64,000 nucleotides of DNA from Collinsella ihumii (GCF_900046475.1 NZ_FCOU01000003.1:1-64000); one strand, 5' to 3'. Shown: positions 51,343-60,565, numbered from the stretch's first letter. Numbers and translations: made by a program. Notes: a model not told the origin generated them from the letters alone.

Positions 51343-51996
51343 TTACGCCTCGCGCGGGTTGTCGGCGATACGGCAGACCGCATCGGCGAAGGCGTCGCAG
51401 GCGGCCTTGCATGCCGCCTGGTCGCCCGCGAGCAGGCCGCCGGCGAAATTGGTCTCGGTCGGGGGCCCGTAGAAGCTCTTGAGGGTCACGTCGGCGGCCT
51501 TGAGCGCGTCGTCGAGGGCGCGCACGCCCTCGCACGGCGGGGCGATCAGGTAGGCCAGCGCCGTGCCCTGGTCGACAGTCGCCTGCTTGGCCAGGTAGCT
51601 GCCCACAGACGAGATGGTCTGGGCGAAGTAGACGATGGAGTCGTCGTCGTTGGCGCTGTTGAACGCCACGCCGTCCTCGATGTAGGCGATGGCCGCCTCC
51701 ATGCCCGAACGGACCTCCTCGGGGTTGACGCCCGCCAGGATGCCGATGAACTCGCCCGCCAGCTTGGTGGACGCGTTGCCGGCGCCGGCGTACATGCTGC
51801 GGGCGTACGCCACGCGCACGTCGGCCTTCTTGGTGGCCTCGTCAAGCGCGCAGTAGGACACGTCGTCGCAGTCGGTCGTGATGATGCCCAGACTCGAGTA
51901 GGCGCGGGCGACGCGCAGCTTCTTGAGCAGGGCCGGGTCGGCGTTGGGGATGTACTGAACGCTCAGGATGGAAACGGGAATCTTGTCTCCGCGCAT
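51343..51996 (-). CDS. eutL: EutL-like trimeric tandem-BMC shell protein
   Basis: 217 residues. Starts MRGDKIPVSILSVQYIPN and shows ARAYSSLGIITTDCDDV, GEFIGILAGVNPEEVRSGM and FYGPPTETNFAGGLLAG, as in EutL. EutL trimers form gated pores. Ten bases after eutC. Confidence 0.95.
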   Translation of the reverse strand: MRGDKIPVSILSVQYIPNADPALLKKLRVARAYSSLGIITTDCDDVSYCALDEATKKADVRVAYARSMYAGAGNASTKLAGEFIGILAGVNPEEVRSGMEAAIAYIEDGVAFNSANDDDSIVYFAQTISSVGSYLAKQATVDQGTALAYLIAPPCEGVRALDDALKAADVTLKSFYGPPTETNFAGGLLAGDQAACKAACDAFADAVCRIADNPREA

Positions 51997-52006
51997 GATG
52001 CCTCCC

Positions 52007-52897
52007 CTACCGCTGCAGATCGACGCCGCTCGTGCGGGCCTCGAGAATGGTCTTGATGAGCTGGGCCACGTGGGCGCCGGCCTCGGGAGCCGGGACGCCG
52101 CCGGAGTGGATGTTGGACACCACGGTGCGACGGCCCTCGGGCATGCCCACCTTGGCGCGGTAGGCGATGTAGGCGCTCATGGAGTTGGCCGTGACCAGGC
52201 CGGGACGCTCGCCCACGAGCACCATGGTGACCTCGGCGTCGAGCGTCTCGGACACCACGTCCATAGCCGGCACGCGACCGTAGCGCATGAAGAACGGGGT
52301 TCCGGTCTGGATGCCCAGATCCTGCAGGCCGTCCATGAGGGCGGGCAGAAAGTCCTCGATGTTGGCGTCGATGGCCTGGCTGGACAGGCCGTCGGCCACG
52401 TACACCTGGACCTGCGGGGACATCTGGCACTTGGAGCGCAGCTCGCGCTTGGTCTCCTCGGACAGCTGACGGCCCAGGTCGGGACGGGTCAGGTGTTCGT
52501 TGCGGTCGGAGCACAGCGTCTGGACCGTGAACAGGCCCATGCGGGCGAGCAGGTCCTCGTCGACGTCACGGAAGACCGCGTCACGGGCGCCGGCATGATC
52601 GGCGCGCAGCGTGAGGTAGGTGCGGGTGCGCAGGCGCGGGCCGGCGCTGCCCACGCCGATGCGGGCGGGCGTCGTCTTGCGCATCTGCTCGACCATGTCC
52701 ATGTTCTGGGCGCGCTCGAGCGTGATGGCGGTCTTGTTCTCCTGCGTGCGCAGGTCGATGAGCTCGCCGTTCTGCACGAGCGAGCCGGCGTCGCCGCGGT
52801 GAGCGACCGGGGCGCAGCAGGCGCCCGTGACGCCGGCGGAGCCGATCTGCTCCAGGACGGCGCGCGTAATCGAGGCGACCAGCTTCTCGTCCACCAT
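52007..52897 (-). CDS. eutC: Ethanolamine ammonia-lyase, small subunit
   Basis: 296 residues. Binds adenosylcobalamin with EutB and splits ethanolamine to acetaldehyde and ammonia. Motifs ARIGVGSAGPRLRTRTYLTLRADHA, ADGLSSQAIDAN, GERPGLVTANSMSAYIAYRAKVGMPEGRR. ATG 52897 overlaps the eutB stop by one base (TAATG). N-terminal ~35 residues form a probable targeting helix. Confidence 0.96.
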   Translation of the reverse strand: MVDEKLVASITRAVLEQIGSAGVTGACCAPVAHRGDAGSLVQNGELIDLRTQENKTAITLERAQNMDMVEQMRKTTPARIGVGSAGPRLRTRTYLTLRADHAGARDAVFRDVDEDLLARMGLFTVQTLCSDRNEHLTRPDLGRQLSEETKRELRSKCQMSPQVQVYVADGLSSQAIDANIEDFLPALMDGLQDLGIQTGTPFFMRYGRVPAMDVVSETLDAEVTMVLVGERPGLVTANSMSAYIAYRAKVGMPEGRRTVVSNIHSGGVPAPEAGAHVAQLIKTILEARTSGVDLQR

Positions 52898-54273
52898 TAC
52901 AGACCACTCCTCTCCGTGAAGATCGACGGGTCGCCGGCGCGGTCGGTCAGGCGGCCGTTCTCCATGATCCCGACCCGCTCGCACCAGCGCTCGAACTCGG
53001 CGATGGGATGCAGGCCGAGCACCTCGCGGACCGCGGCGGCGTCGTGGTAGGCGTTGGACTGGTAGTTGAGCATGACGTCGTCGCTCGCCGGAACGCCGAT
53101 GACGTAGTTGCAGCCGGCGGCGGCCAGCGACAGGGTCAGCGTCTCGAGGTCGTTCTGGTCGGCCATCATGTGGTTGGTGTAGCAGCAGTCGCAGCCCATG
53201 GGGATGCCGGACAGCTTGGCCATGAAGTGGTCCTCCAGGCCCGCGCGCATGACCTGCTTGGAGTCGTAGAGGTACTCCGGTCCGATAAAGCCGACGACGG
53301 TGTTGACCATGAACGGCTGGAACTGCTTGGCGTAGGCGTAGCAGCGGGCCTCCATGGTCACCTGGTCGGCGCCAAAGTGGGAGTCCGACGAGAGCTCGGA
53401 GCCCTGGCCGGTCTCGAAGTACATCACGTTCGGGCCCTTGGCCGTGCCCTTCTCGCGCAGCAGCGCCTGGGCCTCGCGGATGGTCTCGGTGGTGAAGCCG
53501 AAGGACTCGTTGCCCTTCTGGGAGCCGGCGATGGACTGGAAGATGAGGTCGGTCGGCGCACCCTGGCGCACGGCCTCCATCTGGGTGGTGATGTGGGCGA
53601 GCACGCAGATCTGCGTCGGGATCTGCCAGCGGCGCTTGACGTCATCGAAGCGCTCGAGGATCGCCTTGCAGGAGGCGGAGGTGTCGTTGACCGGGTTCAG
53701 GCCGATCAGCATGTCGCCGCAGCCGTAGGACAGGCCCTCGTACAGCGAGGCCGTGATGCCCTCCACGTCGTCGGTGGGGTGGTTGGGCTGCAGACGGGTC
53801 GAGAACGTGCCGCGACGGCCGGCGACCGTGTTGCACTCGCTCTCGACGTGGATCTTGTGGGCGGCGTACACCAGATCGAGGTTGCTCATGATCTTGGCGA
53901 CGCCGGCCACCATCTCGGCGGTCATGCCACGCGTGGCGCCCTTGATGTCCGCCTCGGTGGTGTCGTAGCTGAGCAGCCACTCGCGGAACTCGCCCACCGT
54001 CATGTTCTTGATGCGATTGTACTGGGCGGTGTCCACACCGTCCTGATCCATGCGCGTCACGTCGTCGATGTCGTAGTCGACGGCGGGGTGCTCGCGCAGA
54101 TCGCTCATGAGCATGTTGGCGAGCACTTCTTTGGCCGCGATGCGCTCGGAGTCGGTCTCGGCCGCCAAGCCGGCAAGCACGTCGCCGCTCTTCTGCTCGT
54201 TTGCCTTGGCCATGACGTCCTTCACGTCCTTGAACGCGTAGGTGCGCCCCGCCAGGGTAGTCTTGAGGATCAC
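52897..54273 (-). CDS. eutB: Ethanolamine ammonia-lyase, large subunit
   Basis: 458 residues, close to the 453 of E. coli. TIM-barrel catalytic subunit with FSTRLQPNHPTDD, YGCGDMLIGLNPVND, FETGQGSELSSDSHFGADQVTMEARCYA and GYDCCYTNHMMADQND-like motif (MGCDCCYTNHM). Complete and in frame. A 41-bp piece of a variant allele is misplaced at 47894. Confidence 0.97.
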   Translation of the reverse strand: MILKTTLAGRTYAFKDVKDVMAKANEQKSGDVLAGLAAETDSERIAAKEVLANMLMSDLREHPAVDYDIDDVTRMDQDGVDTAQYNRIKNMTVGEFREWLLSYDTTEADIKGATRGMTAEMVAGVAKIMSNLDLVYAAHKIHVESECNTVAGRRGTFSTRLQPNHPTDDVEGITASLYEGLSYGCGDMLIGLNPVNDTSASCKAILERFDDVKRRWQIPTQICVLAHITTQMEAVRQGAPTDLIFQSIAGSQKGNESFGFTTETIREAQALLREKGTAKGPNVMYFETGQGSELSSDSHFGADQVTMEARCYAYAKQFQPFMVNTVVGFIGPEYLYDSKQVMRAGLEDHFMAKLSGIPMGCDCCYTNHMMADQNDLETLTLSLAAAGCNYVIGVPASDDVMLNYQSNAYHDAAAVREVLGLHPIAEFERWCERVGIMENGRLTDRAGDPSIFTERSGL

Positions 54274-54288
54274 TGACTTTCTCCTTCC

Positions 54289-55715
54289 TTATCCGAAAAT
54301 CAACGTCTTGACGACGACCGGGATCGCCAGGCCGCCCATAAGCGGGCGCCCCAGGTCCAGATAGTCGCCGGGAATCGCCTGGATGCTGTCGATGCAGATC
54401 AGGCGGCGGTCCGGCAGGCGCCTGCGGAGCGCCTGTCCGAGCACCTTGGCGAAGTCGTCCTCCACGAGCACGAGCAGCGGCTCGCCCTCGGGGATCGCGG
54501 AGCTTGCGCGCACGAGGGCGTCGGCCAGGCGGCAGACAGTCGCGTATCCGGGACGCTTCACGCGGTTGATGCAGAACACGAGGTTGCTCGCCGCGGACTC
54601 GCCGAGATACCAGGCCGCCTGGCGCGCGAGCTTATCGCCATCCCCCTCGAGCGCGGCGCGCTCGGCATCCTCCGTGGCGAAAAACGCCGGGAGATTCTTC
54701 ATGGGGAACAGGCCCTCGTCGGTGAACTCGATGGTCGAGCCGCTCACCGTCGTGGTGTAGGAGCCGGCGCCCACCACGGTCGCGCGGATCGTCTCGCGCG
54801 GCTCGATGAGCTTCGCCGCGCGCGGGATCAGTCCCTCGCGCAGGCTCGCCGCCAGGATGGGACCGATGTCGCCGTAGCGGAACCAGTCCGTGTGCGGCCG
54901 GTAGATCGCCTCGGACACGCCGCCGGAAAACGACACGCAGTCGATGGGCACGCCCACGGCGAGGTCGCTTCCCTCGGGCGTGCGGATCTCGTCGCACAGG
55001 GGCGTGCGCGGGCAGAGGCCGAGCGCTTCGGCCAGCAGGCCGGCCATGCGGTCGGTCACGCGGCGGATGGTGCCCGCGTCGGCTCGCCGACGACGAGCTC
55101 GATGCCCAGGCTCCGCGCGACCGCGGCGATGCGCGGGCTCACGTAGGTCATGCGACCGTCGGCGTCCACGCGCACCAGGCGCCCGCCGATGTCCCAGCAT
55201 GCCTTGGAGACCAGGTCTCCGCAGTGGAACACCGCGATGTTGGAGGTGCCGCCCCCCACATCGACGTTGGCGACGGTGCAGGCGAACTCACGCGAGTAGT
55301 CCTGGGCGCCGGCGCCCTTGGCGGCGATGATGGACTCCAGGTCGGGACCGGCGGAGGCCACCACGAACTCGCCGGCGAGCTCGGACATGCTCTCGGTCAC
55401 GAGCTCGGCGTTCTCCTTGCGGGAGGACTCGCCCGTGATGATGACCGCACCGGTCTGCACGTCGGCCGGCGTGATGCCGGCGCGCTCGTATTCCCGCTCG
55501 ATCAGCGAGGCGACGGCCGCCACGTCGATCCGGTTGCCCGACGCCTGCGGCGTGGGGTAGATCTCGGAGCGGTAGACGATCTCGGCGCCCGTGATGGCGA
55601 CGTGCGGAGCCGTGAAGCCCGACGCCGTGTTGGCCACGGCGAGACGGCTCACGACCATGCTCGTGGTGGACGTACCGATGTCGATGCCCACGCTCGTGAT
55701 CGTGCTCGCGTCCAT
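54289..55715 (-). pseudogene. eutA: EutA reactivating factor, split by a one-base frameshift
   Basis: The ATPase that reactivates cobalamin-inactivated ammonia-lyase. The N-terminal part (55715 to about 55080) has GIDIGTSTTSMVVSRL and NVDVGGGTSNIAVF. The second part (to 54289) continues in another frame from AGTIRRVTDRMAGLLAEALG through SFSGGVSEAI. Adding one base near 55080 (ELVVGEP followed by DAGTIRRV) restores 475 residues, the family length. No independent start suits the second part. The gene is probably intact in life, with the lost base an assembly error; a true mutation cannot be excluded. Confidence 0.85.
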
Positions 55716-55808
55716 GGCAGCCTCCTTCCTCTTATCGATTCCGGTAACAGATGGGTGATGCGGGAAGGGCGGCCGGCGCGGTGCCTGTCGCCCATTTCCG
55801 CAGATGGT

Positions 55809-57029
55809 TTAGGCCTCGGCGACCGCGGGCTCGTCGAGCTCGCCGCGCTCGCGCATGCGCTTGACCTCGGGGACCGCGAGCAGCCGGGCGAAGATGATGC
55901 CGATGATGCCGCCGCAGACCTGTCCAACCAAGATCGGGATCAGCAGGTTGGGCTGGAAGTTCACGTTGAAGGCCAAAAAGTCGCCCAGGCAGTAGCCGGC
56001 GCAGGCGAGGAACGCGAACACCACGACCTTGTCCTCATCGCGCATCTTGGCGATGAAGGGGAACAGGGCGAGGCCGTTGGGCAGGCAGGCCACGAGGCCC
56101 ACGGAGCCGTTGGCGTCCAGACCGGCCAGACGGCCGAGCTTGGCGAGCGGCTTGCCCAGGTACTTCTGGATGAGGGTGACCATGGGCAGGGCGCCGGTGA
56201 GCATCATCGCGATGGTGCCCAGGATCTCAACGGCGCGGCTCGCGTTCTCCTCGTCGGCGAGGATCGGGTCGAAGCCCCAGCCGATCGTGCTCGAGAAGAT
56301 GCCGGTGTAGTGCTCCACGATCACGCAGACCACCACGGCGGTCAGGGCGCCGGTGAGCACCTTGCCGAAGATGGCGAAGCCCTTCATCATGCCCTCGGGG
56401 GCGAGCTTCAGGCCGATGGCCATGAGCACGCAGATGATGACCAGCGGGATCATGTTCACGGCGATCATGCCGAGCGTGAGGTTGACCACGTAGTCCGTCG
56501 CGGCGCCGGAGGCGAACACCGTGGCGATGGACGGATGCGTGAAGCACACGATCAGGCAGGAGATCAGGATGCCGAACGGAACGGACAGGAAGCCAGACAG
56601 GGTGCCGAGCGCGAGGAACTTGTGATCGCGCTTCTCAAGGGACTGCAGGCCGATGGGGATGTTGAACGCCACGGTGGAGGCGCACATGAAGCCGGTGGCG
56701 ATGACCAGCGGGTACAGATCCGGGGTCTGGCCGATCTCCGTCGCGAGGGCGAAGGAGCCGCAGTCGGGCGGGAACACGAAGGCGGAGGCCACGACCGGGT
56801 CGGCGCCGATGAGGCCGAACACGGGCCCGATCACGTTCAAGACGAACTGAGAGACGAAGGGCACCGCCGCCATGAGGCCGCAGATAGGGATGAACATGCT
56901 GGCCATGATGTTGAGGCCGCCGAGGAAGGCCTGGCCGAGCTCGGACTGGTCGTCGATGGCGTAGGAGATGCCGCCGATCACGCAGCAGATCATCATGATC
57001 CACGTGACGATGGTTCCGATGATTTCCAT
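55809..57029 (-). CDS. eutH: EutH ethanolamine permease
   Basis: 406 residues with about eleven hydrophobic segments; GGLNIMASMFIPICGLMAAVPFVSQFVLNVIGP and GLDANGSVGLVACLPNGLALF are family landmarks. EutH imports or facilitates entry of ethanolamine at low concentrations. 33 bases after the kinase gene. Confidence 0.94.
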   Translation of the reverse strand: MEIIGTIVTWIMMICCVIGGISYAIDDQSELGQAFLGGLNIMASMFIPICGLMAAVPFVSQFVLNVIGPVFGLIGADPVVASAFVFPPDCGSFALATEIGQTPDLYPLVIATGFMCASTVAFNIPIGLQSLEKRDHKFLALGTLSGFLSVPFGILISCLIVCFTHPSIATVFASGAATDYVVNLTLGMIAVNMIPLVIICVLMAIGLKLAPEGMMKGFAIFGKVLTGALTAVVVCVIVEHYTGIFSSTIGWGFDPILADEENASRAVEILGTIAMMLTGALPMVTLIQKYLGKPLAKLGRLAGLDANGSVGLVACLPNGLALFPFIAKMRDEDKVVVFAFLACAGYCLGDFLAFNVNFQPNLLIPILVGQVCGGIIGIIFARLLAVPEVKRMRERGELDEPAVAEA

Positions 57030-57062
57030 GCGAAGTAACCTCTTTCTCTTCCCTGCGAGCGG

Positions 57063-58040
57063 TTACTCGGAGATGAGCTTGAGGTAGTCCTCGAACTTGG
57101 GGTCGTCGAGGAAGCTGCAGGCCTGGACGGCGCGGACGCGACCGTACTCCCAGTAGAAGTCGGCGTCCTTGCCGTAGCAGATCTGGACGAGCGACCAGGT
57201 GGACCAGTGGGTGGTGACCAGGAACTTGTTGATCAGCAGACGGGCCTTCTGCTCCTCAGTGGGCTCGCCGCCGCAGTAGGCGCCGAAGTAGATCTTCTCG
57301 CACTCCTCGTTCAGCGGATTCTCGACGCAGACGCAGGCGCAGTCATAGTAGGGGTCGGTCATGCCGGAGTACTCCCAGTCGATGACGCGCATGGTGCCGT
57401 CCTCCTGGAGCATGAAGTTCTCGGCGAGGGTGTCGCAGTGGCAGGGAGCCTGCGGCGCGGGATGCTTGGCGTAGGCCTCGGCGATGCGGCGCAGGGCGTC
57501 GGACATGCGGTCCCAGCCCTCATAGCGCTTGTCGTAGTTGTGCTCCTCGAGGATGGAGACGTACTCCTTGACCTTGGCGATCGGGTCGAAGGTGGAAGCG
57601 AAGGTGGAGCCGGAGTTGTGATAGCGGTTCATGACGCGGCCGGCCTTCTCCATGACCTCGGTGCGGGTCTGGAAGTCGGCGGGGTGCATGGTGGGAGCAT
57701 CGATGTACTCGACGATCTGGGAGCCGGTCTTCTCGTCATAGTAGAAGATCTCGGGAGCGATGCCCTGGAAGGCCATCTGGCCGGCGTTCTGCTTCTCGCC
57801 CGGGCGGTTGATGTAGTTGGCGGTACCCTTGCCGGCGAGACGGATGGCGATCTGGGTACCGTCCTCGAGCACGGCGCGGAAATTCTTGTTGGTCAGGCCG
57901 CCGGGCATGATCTCGAGCACGGCCAGCCCCTGCTTGAAGATGTCGCGGGTGATGTTCACAAGACGCAGGAAGTCGTTGATTTCGTCGTTGGCGATGACGT
58001 CGCCGAACACGGACTTGTTGCGAGCGGTGATTTCGGACAT
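57063..58040 (-). CDS. Choline/ethanolamine kinase-like phosphotransferase (LicA type)
   Basis: 325 residues of the APH/choline kinase fold. Nucleotide loop GGLTNKNFRAVLEDG, catalytic loop CHCDTLAENFML (usual HGDxxxxN with Cys for Gly), and metal-binding IDWEYSGMTDPYYDCA. First gene of the EUT operon; ATG 58040 follows GAGGGGG. It may phosphorylate ethanolamine or choline for surface decoration or as a competing fate for the imported substrate. This companion is not part of textbook EUT operons. Substrate is inference. Confidence 0.85.
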   Translation of the reverse strand: MSEITARNKSVFGDVIANDEINDFLRLVNITRDIFKQGLAVLEIMPGGLTNKNFRAVLEDGTQIAIRLAGKGTANYINRPGEKQNAGQMAFQGIAPEIFYYDEKTGSQIVEYIDAPTMHPADFQTRTEVMEKAGRVMNRYHNSGSTFASTFDPIAKVKEYVSILEEHNYDKRYEGWDRMSDALRRIAEAYAKHPAPQAPCHCDTLAENFMLQEDGTMRVIDWEYSGMTDPYYDCACVCVENPLNEECEKIYFGAYCGGEPTEEQKARLLINKFLVTTHWSTWSLVQICYGKDADFYWEYGRVRAVQACSFLDDPKFEDYLKLISE

Positions 58041-58230
58041 CAGGTCCCCCTCTTGGAATGGCGGCGCAGGCCCGTGATCGGCCAGGCCCGCGCCATGTTG
58101 ACACGGTGGTTTCAAAGGACCCGGCGTTTTCCGCGTCGCCGGATCTCATACCTGCTCAAGAGGGGCCTTGAACACGTAAAGACGAGTGAATCGCCTGCAC
58201 CGGACCGCTAAGGCCCGTGTGCGTGACCTT

Positions 58231-58261
58231 ATTCTGTCCCTTTGTGCTGCACCAAGGTCAA
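58231..58261 (-). promoter_or_regulatory. Probable MerR-controlled promoter of the kinase/EUT operon
   Basis: On the minus strand TTGACC (58261-58256) and CAGAAT (58236-58231) are 19 bases apart, the long spacing typical of MerR-activated promoters. The spacer is filled by the dyad CCTTTGTGC-T-GCACCAAGG (58239-58257, 8 of 9 pairs). The same sequence recurs at 60546-60565. TSS about 58224, leaving a ~180-base leader before the kinase gene. Confidence 0.65.
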
Positions 58262-58267
58262 CGACAT

Positions 58268-58300
58268 TTGTCAACTTTTTTGCTCGTTTTTGGGTATACT
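58268..58300 (+). promoter_or_regulatory. Possible promoter of the MerR-type gene
   Basis: TTGTCA (58268-58273) and TATACT (58295-58300) reading rightward; the 21-base spacing is long. It is next to the operator at 58239, so the regulator could influence its own expression. Confidence 0.35.
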
Positions 58301-58414
58301 GAGGAACATTTCAGAGCCGCAGGCACGGACGGCACCTGGCGCCACGCCCTCGGGCGCGGCTCATTCCTCGCGTCGCGTAAGCGACGCACCCTGCTGCCGC
58401 GAAAGAGGTCACCC

Positions 58415-59275
58415 ATGAAAAACGACCTGCTCTCCATCACCGAGCTCGCCCGCCTGCGCAAGGTGACGAGCGAGACGCTGCGCCACTACGACCGCGTCGG
58501 CCTGATCAAGCCCGATTACGTCGACCCGCAGACCCGCTACCGCTACTACTCCATCCGCCAGTACGAGCGCCTGGGCACCATCAAGGAGCTCCGCTCCCTG
58601 GGCCTTTCCGTCGAGGAGATCAAGGAGTACTTCGACGGCCGCAACCTCGAGAAATCTCTGCGCATCCTCAAGGAGCGCCAGCGCTTGCTCATCCGCGAGA
58701 TCGAGGAGAAGATGCTGCTGTCGCAAGTGCTCGCGCGCAAGCTGCACTTCCTCGACGACGTGCGCCACCTGCCGGCCATCGGGGTGCCCTTCAAGTGCCA
58801 CATCCCCAAGCGCTACCTCATCACGTTCGGCGAGCCCGCGGGCGGCCCGCGCGAGCACGCCTTCGCCTTCACCAAGCTCGAGCAGTACCTCACCGACGTC
58901 GCACCCGTGCTGGCGAGCGACTGCATCGGCGTGTACTGCGACCAGCGCATCCTGTATCCCAGCGAAAGCTACATCCCCTGCGTGCCCATGCTGTTCGTGC
59001 AGCCCGACAGCATCGAGAAGGACCACATGGTCACGGTGCCCGCCAACGAGTACCTGTGCATGTTCTACCGCGGGACCGGGCTGGAGGAGTACAACGAGTC
59101 GTTTGAGCTGCTCAAGCGCTACCTCGACCTGTACAACCTTGACATCGCGGGCAACATCTTCCAGATCTACAAGATCGACAAGACCGTGACCGACGATCCG
59201 GAGGAGACTCTGCTGGAGATCCAGGTGCCCATCAAGCTCGCCAAGAAGCCCGACGAAGACGCATCTTCCTCGTAG
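58415..59275 (+). CDS. MerR-family regulator with GyrI-like effector domain (BmrR-type)
   Basis: 286 residues. Winged helix-turn-helix at about 6-75 (LSITELARLRKVTSETLRHYDRVGLIKPDY), a dimerising coiled coil (about 80-120), then a C-terminal effector-binding region resembling BmrR/GyrI. ATG 58415 follows GAAAGAGG. Divergent from the kinase/EUT operon and facing agmatinase, it probably controls both through the shared operator. The ligand may be an amine, but that is inference. Confidence 0.9.
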   Translation: MKNDLLSITELARLRKVTSETLRHYDRVGLIKPDYVDPQTRYRYYSIRQYERLGTIKELRSLGLSVEEIKEYFDGRNLEKSLRILKERQRLLIREIEEKMLLSQVLARKLHFLDDVRHLPAIGVPFKCHIPKRYLITFGEPAGGPREHAFAFTKLEQYLTDVAPVLASDCIGVYCDQRILYPSESYIPCVPMLFVQPDSIEKDHMVTVPANEYLCMFYRGTGLEEYNESFELLKRYLDLYNLDIAGNIFQIYKIDKTVTDDPEETLLEIQVPIKLAKKPDEDASSS

Positions 59276-59327
59276 ATGCACCCGCCCCCGGCGGCAGGCG
59301 CGAGCGACCCCCTGTATATATAAGAAA

Positions 59328-59355
59328 AGAACCCCTCGGTTGCGCTGAGGGGTTC
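59328..59355. terminator. Bidirectional terminator between the MerR-type and agmatinase genes
   Basis: AGAACCCCTC and GAGGGGTTCT arms with loop GGTTGCGCT; T-run CTTT to the right on the plus strand, and TTTTCTTA on the minus strand. Confidence 0.88.
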
Positions 59356-59409
59356 TCTTTAGAAAGGAGAGGGCAGATTGGATACGAGGGATCGTATGCT
59401 GCTCGTGAT

Positions 59410-60378
59410 TTAGGCGCGGGCCTTCTTCTTGCGGTAGGCGATGTGGGAGAGGAACTCCTGCATGATGCCGGCCGCGGCGATGGAGGTGATGCCGGAGGGA
59501 TCGAACATCGGGGCAACCTCGACGATGTCGTAGCCGATGATGTTCAGGTCCTTGAGGCCACGGATGATCTCGAGGGCGTCCGCGGTGGTGAAGCCGCCGG
59601 GGACCGGGGTGCCGGTGCCAGGGGCGCAAGCGGGATCGAGGTAGTCGATGTCGAAGGTCAGGAAGGCCTTGGCGTCGCCCACGCGCTCGATGATGCGCTC
59701 GATGACGGCCTCGTTACCGATCTTGTGGTGCTCGTCGGCCTTGATGGCGGCATAGCCCAGATCGGAGGAGCGGGTGAGGTCCTCGGGGCCGTACAGGCCC
59801 TCGCGGATGCCGACCTGGATGGACTTGGAGGTGTCGACCAGGCCCTCCTTGGCGGCGTGATAGAACGGGGTGCCGTGGGTGTAGTCCTTGCCGAAGTACT
59901 TGTCGATGGTGTCATAGTGAGCATCGAAGTGGATGAGGGCGACAGGGCCGTTGACCTCGGCGCAAGCGCGCAGCTCGGGCAGGGTCACGGAGTGGTCGCC
60001 ACCCATGGCGACGGGGATGACGCCCTTCTGGAAGATGGGCAGCATGCCCTGCTTGATGACGTCGAAGGAGTCCTCGACGTAACCGGGGACGGAACCCAGA
60101 TCGCCGTAATCGACGCCGGAGCACTCCTCGAAGATGTCGACGCCCAGCGGGCCGCTGTACGGCTTGGCGGCAAGAGCGGACATCTCACGGATGGAAGCCG
60201 GTCCCTGGCGGCATCCGACACGGAAGGTCGCGCAGGTGTCGAAGGGGATACCGAGGACGGCGAAGTCGACATCGTCGAGCACGGACTCGTCCTCGACGAG
60301 CTCCATGCGCATGAAGGTCTTGACGCCGGAGAAGCGCGGAGACATGAGAGAGTTCTTAGGCTTGTAATGCTTGGACAC
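59410..60378 (-). CDS. speB: Agmatinase-type ureohydrolase
   Basis: 322 residues. Manganese hydrolase with MGGDHSVT, HFDAHYDT and TFDIDYLDPACAPGTGTPVPGG, the SpeB signature. Agmatinase splits agmatine into putrescine and urea; guanidinobutyrase and related activities share the fold. GTG 60378 follows AAGAG; the longer open frame upstream is not protein-like. The upstream region carries a copy of the MerR operator. No speA is adjacent. Confidence 0.88.
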   Translation of the reverse strand: MSKHYKPKNSLMSPRFSGVKTFMRMELVEDESVLDDVDFAVLGIPFDTCATFRVGCRQGPASIREMSALAAKPYSGPLGVDIFEECSGVDYGDLGSVPGYVEDSFDVIKQGMLPIFQKGVIPVAMGGDHSVTLPELRACAEVNGPVALIHFDAHYDTIDKYFGKDYTHGTPFYHAAKEGLVDTSKSIQVGIREGLYGPEDLTRSSDLGYAAIKADEHHKIGNEAVIERIIERVGDAKAFLTFDIDYLDPACAPGTGTPVPGGFTTADALEIIRGLKDLNIIGYDIVEVAPMFDPSGITSIAAAGIMQEFLSHIAYRKKKARA

Positions 60379-60534
60379 GACAATCACTCTTTTCAGTACT
60401 CGTGAGCGCGTGCGCGCTCGTCGGTCTCGATCCGCTGCGTGCACCGGTGTCGCGGGGCGCGGACCCCGAGACGCCGCTGTGTCTGCGCGCGGCCGATCGC
60501 TTCTGCAGCGCGGAGCCCCTTCCGCGCTAACCAA

Positions 60535-60565
60535 AGCTTCGATGCTTGTGCAGCACAAAGGTCAA
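60535..60565 (-). promoter_or_regulatory. Second copy of the MerR-type operator, upstream of agmatinase
   Basis: TTGTGC-A-GCACAA (60546-60558) is a perfect 13-bp palindrome followed by AGGTCAA, identical at 18 of 20 positions to 58242-58261. GGTCAA at 60560-60565 gives TTGACC as the -35 on the minus strand; the -10 at 19 bases (GAAGCT) is poor, as expected for a promoter needing activation. The leader to speB would be about 150 bases. Confidence 0.6.

Noticed and set aside
58041-58230. Cobalamin riboswitch or ANTAR hairpins controlling the EUT operon
   Set aside because: No B12 box and no tandem ANTAR hexaloop hairpins were seen in the leader; only a short GC hairpin near 58120-58141.
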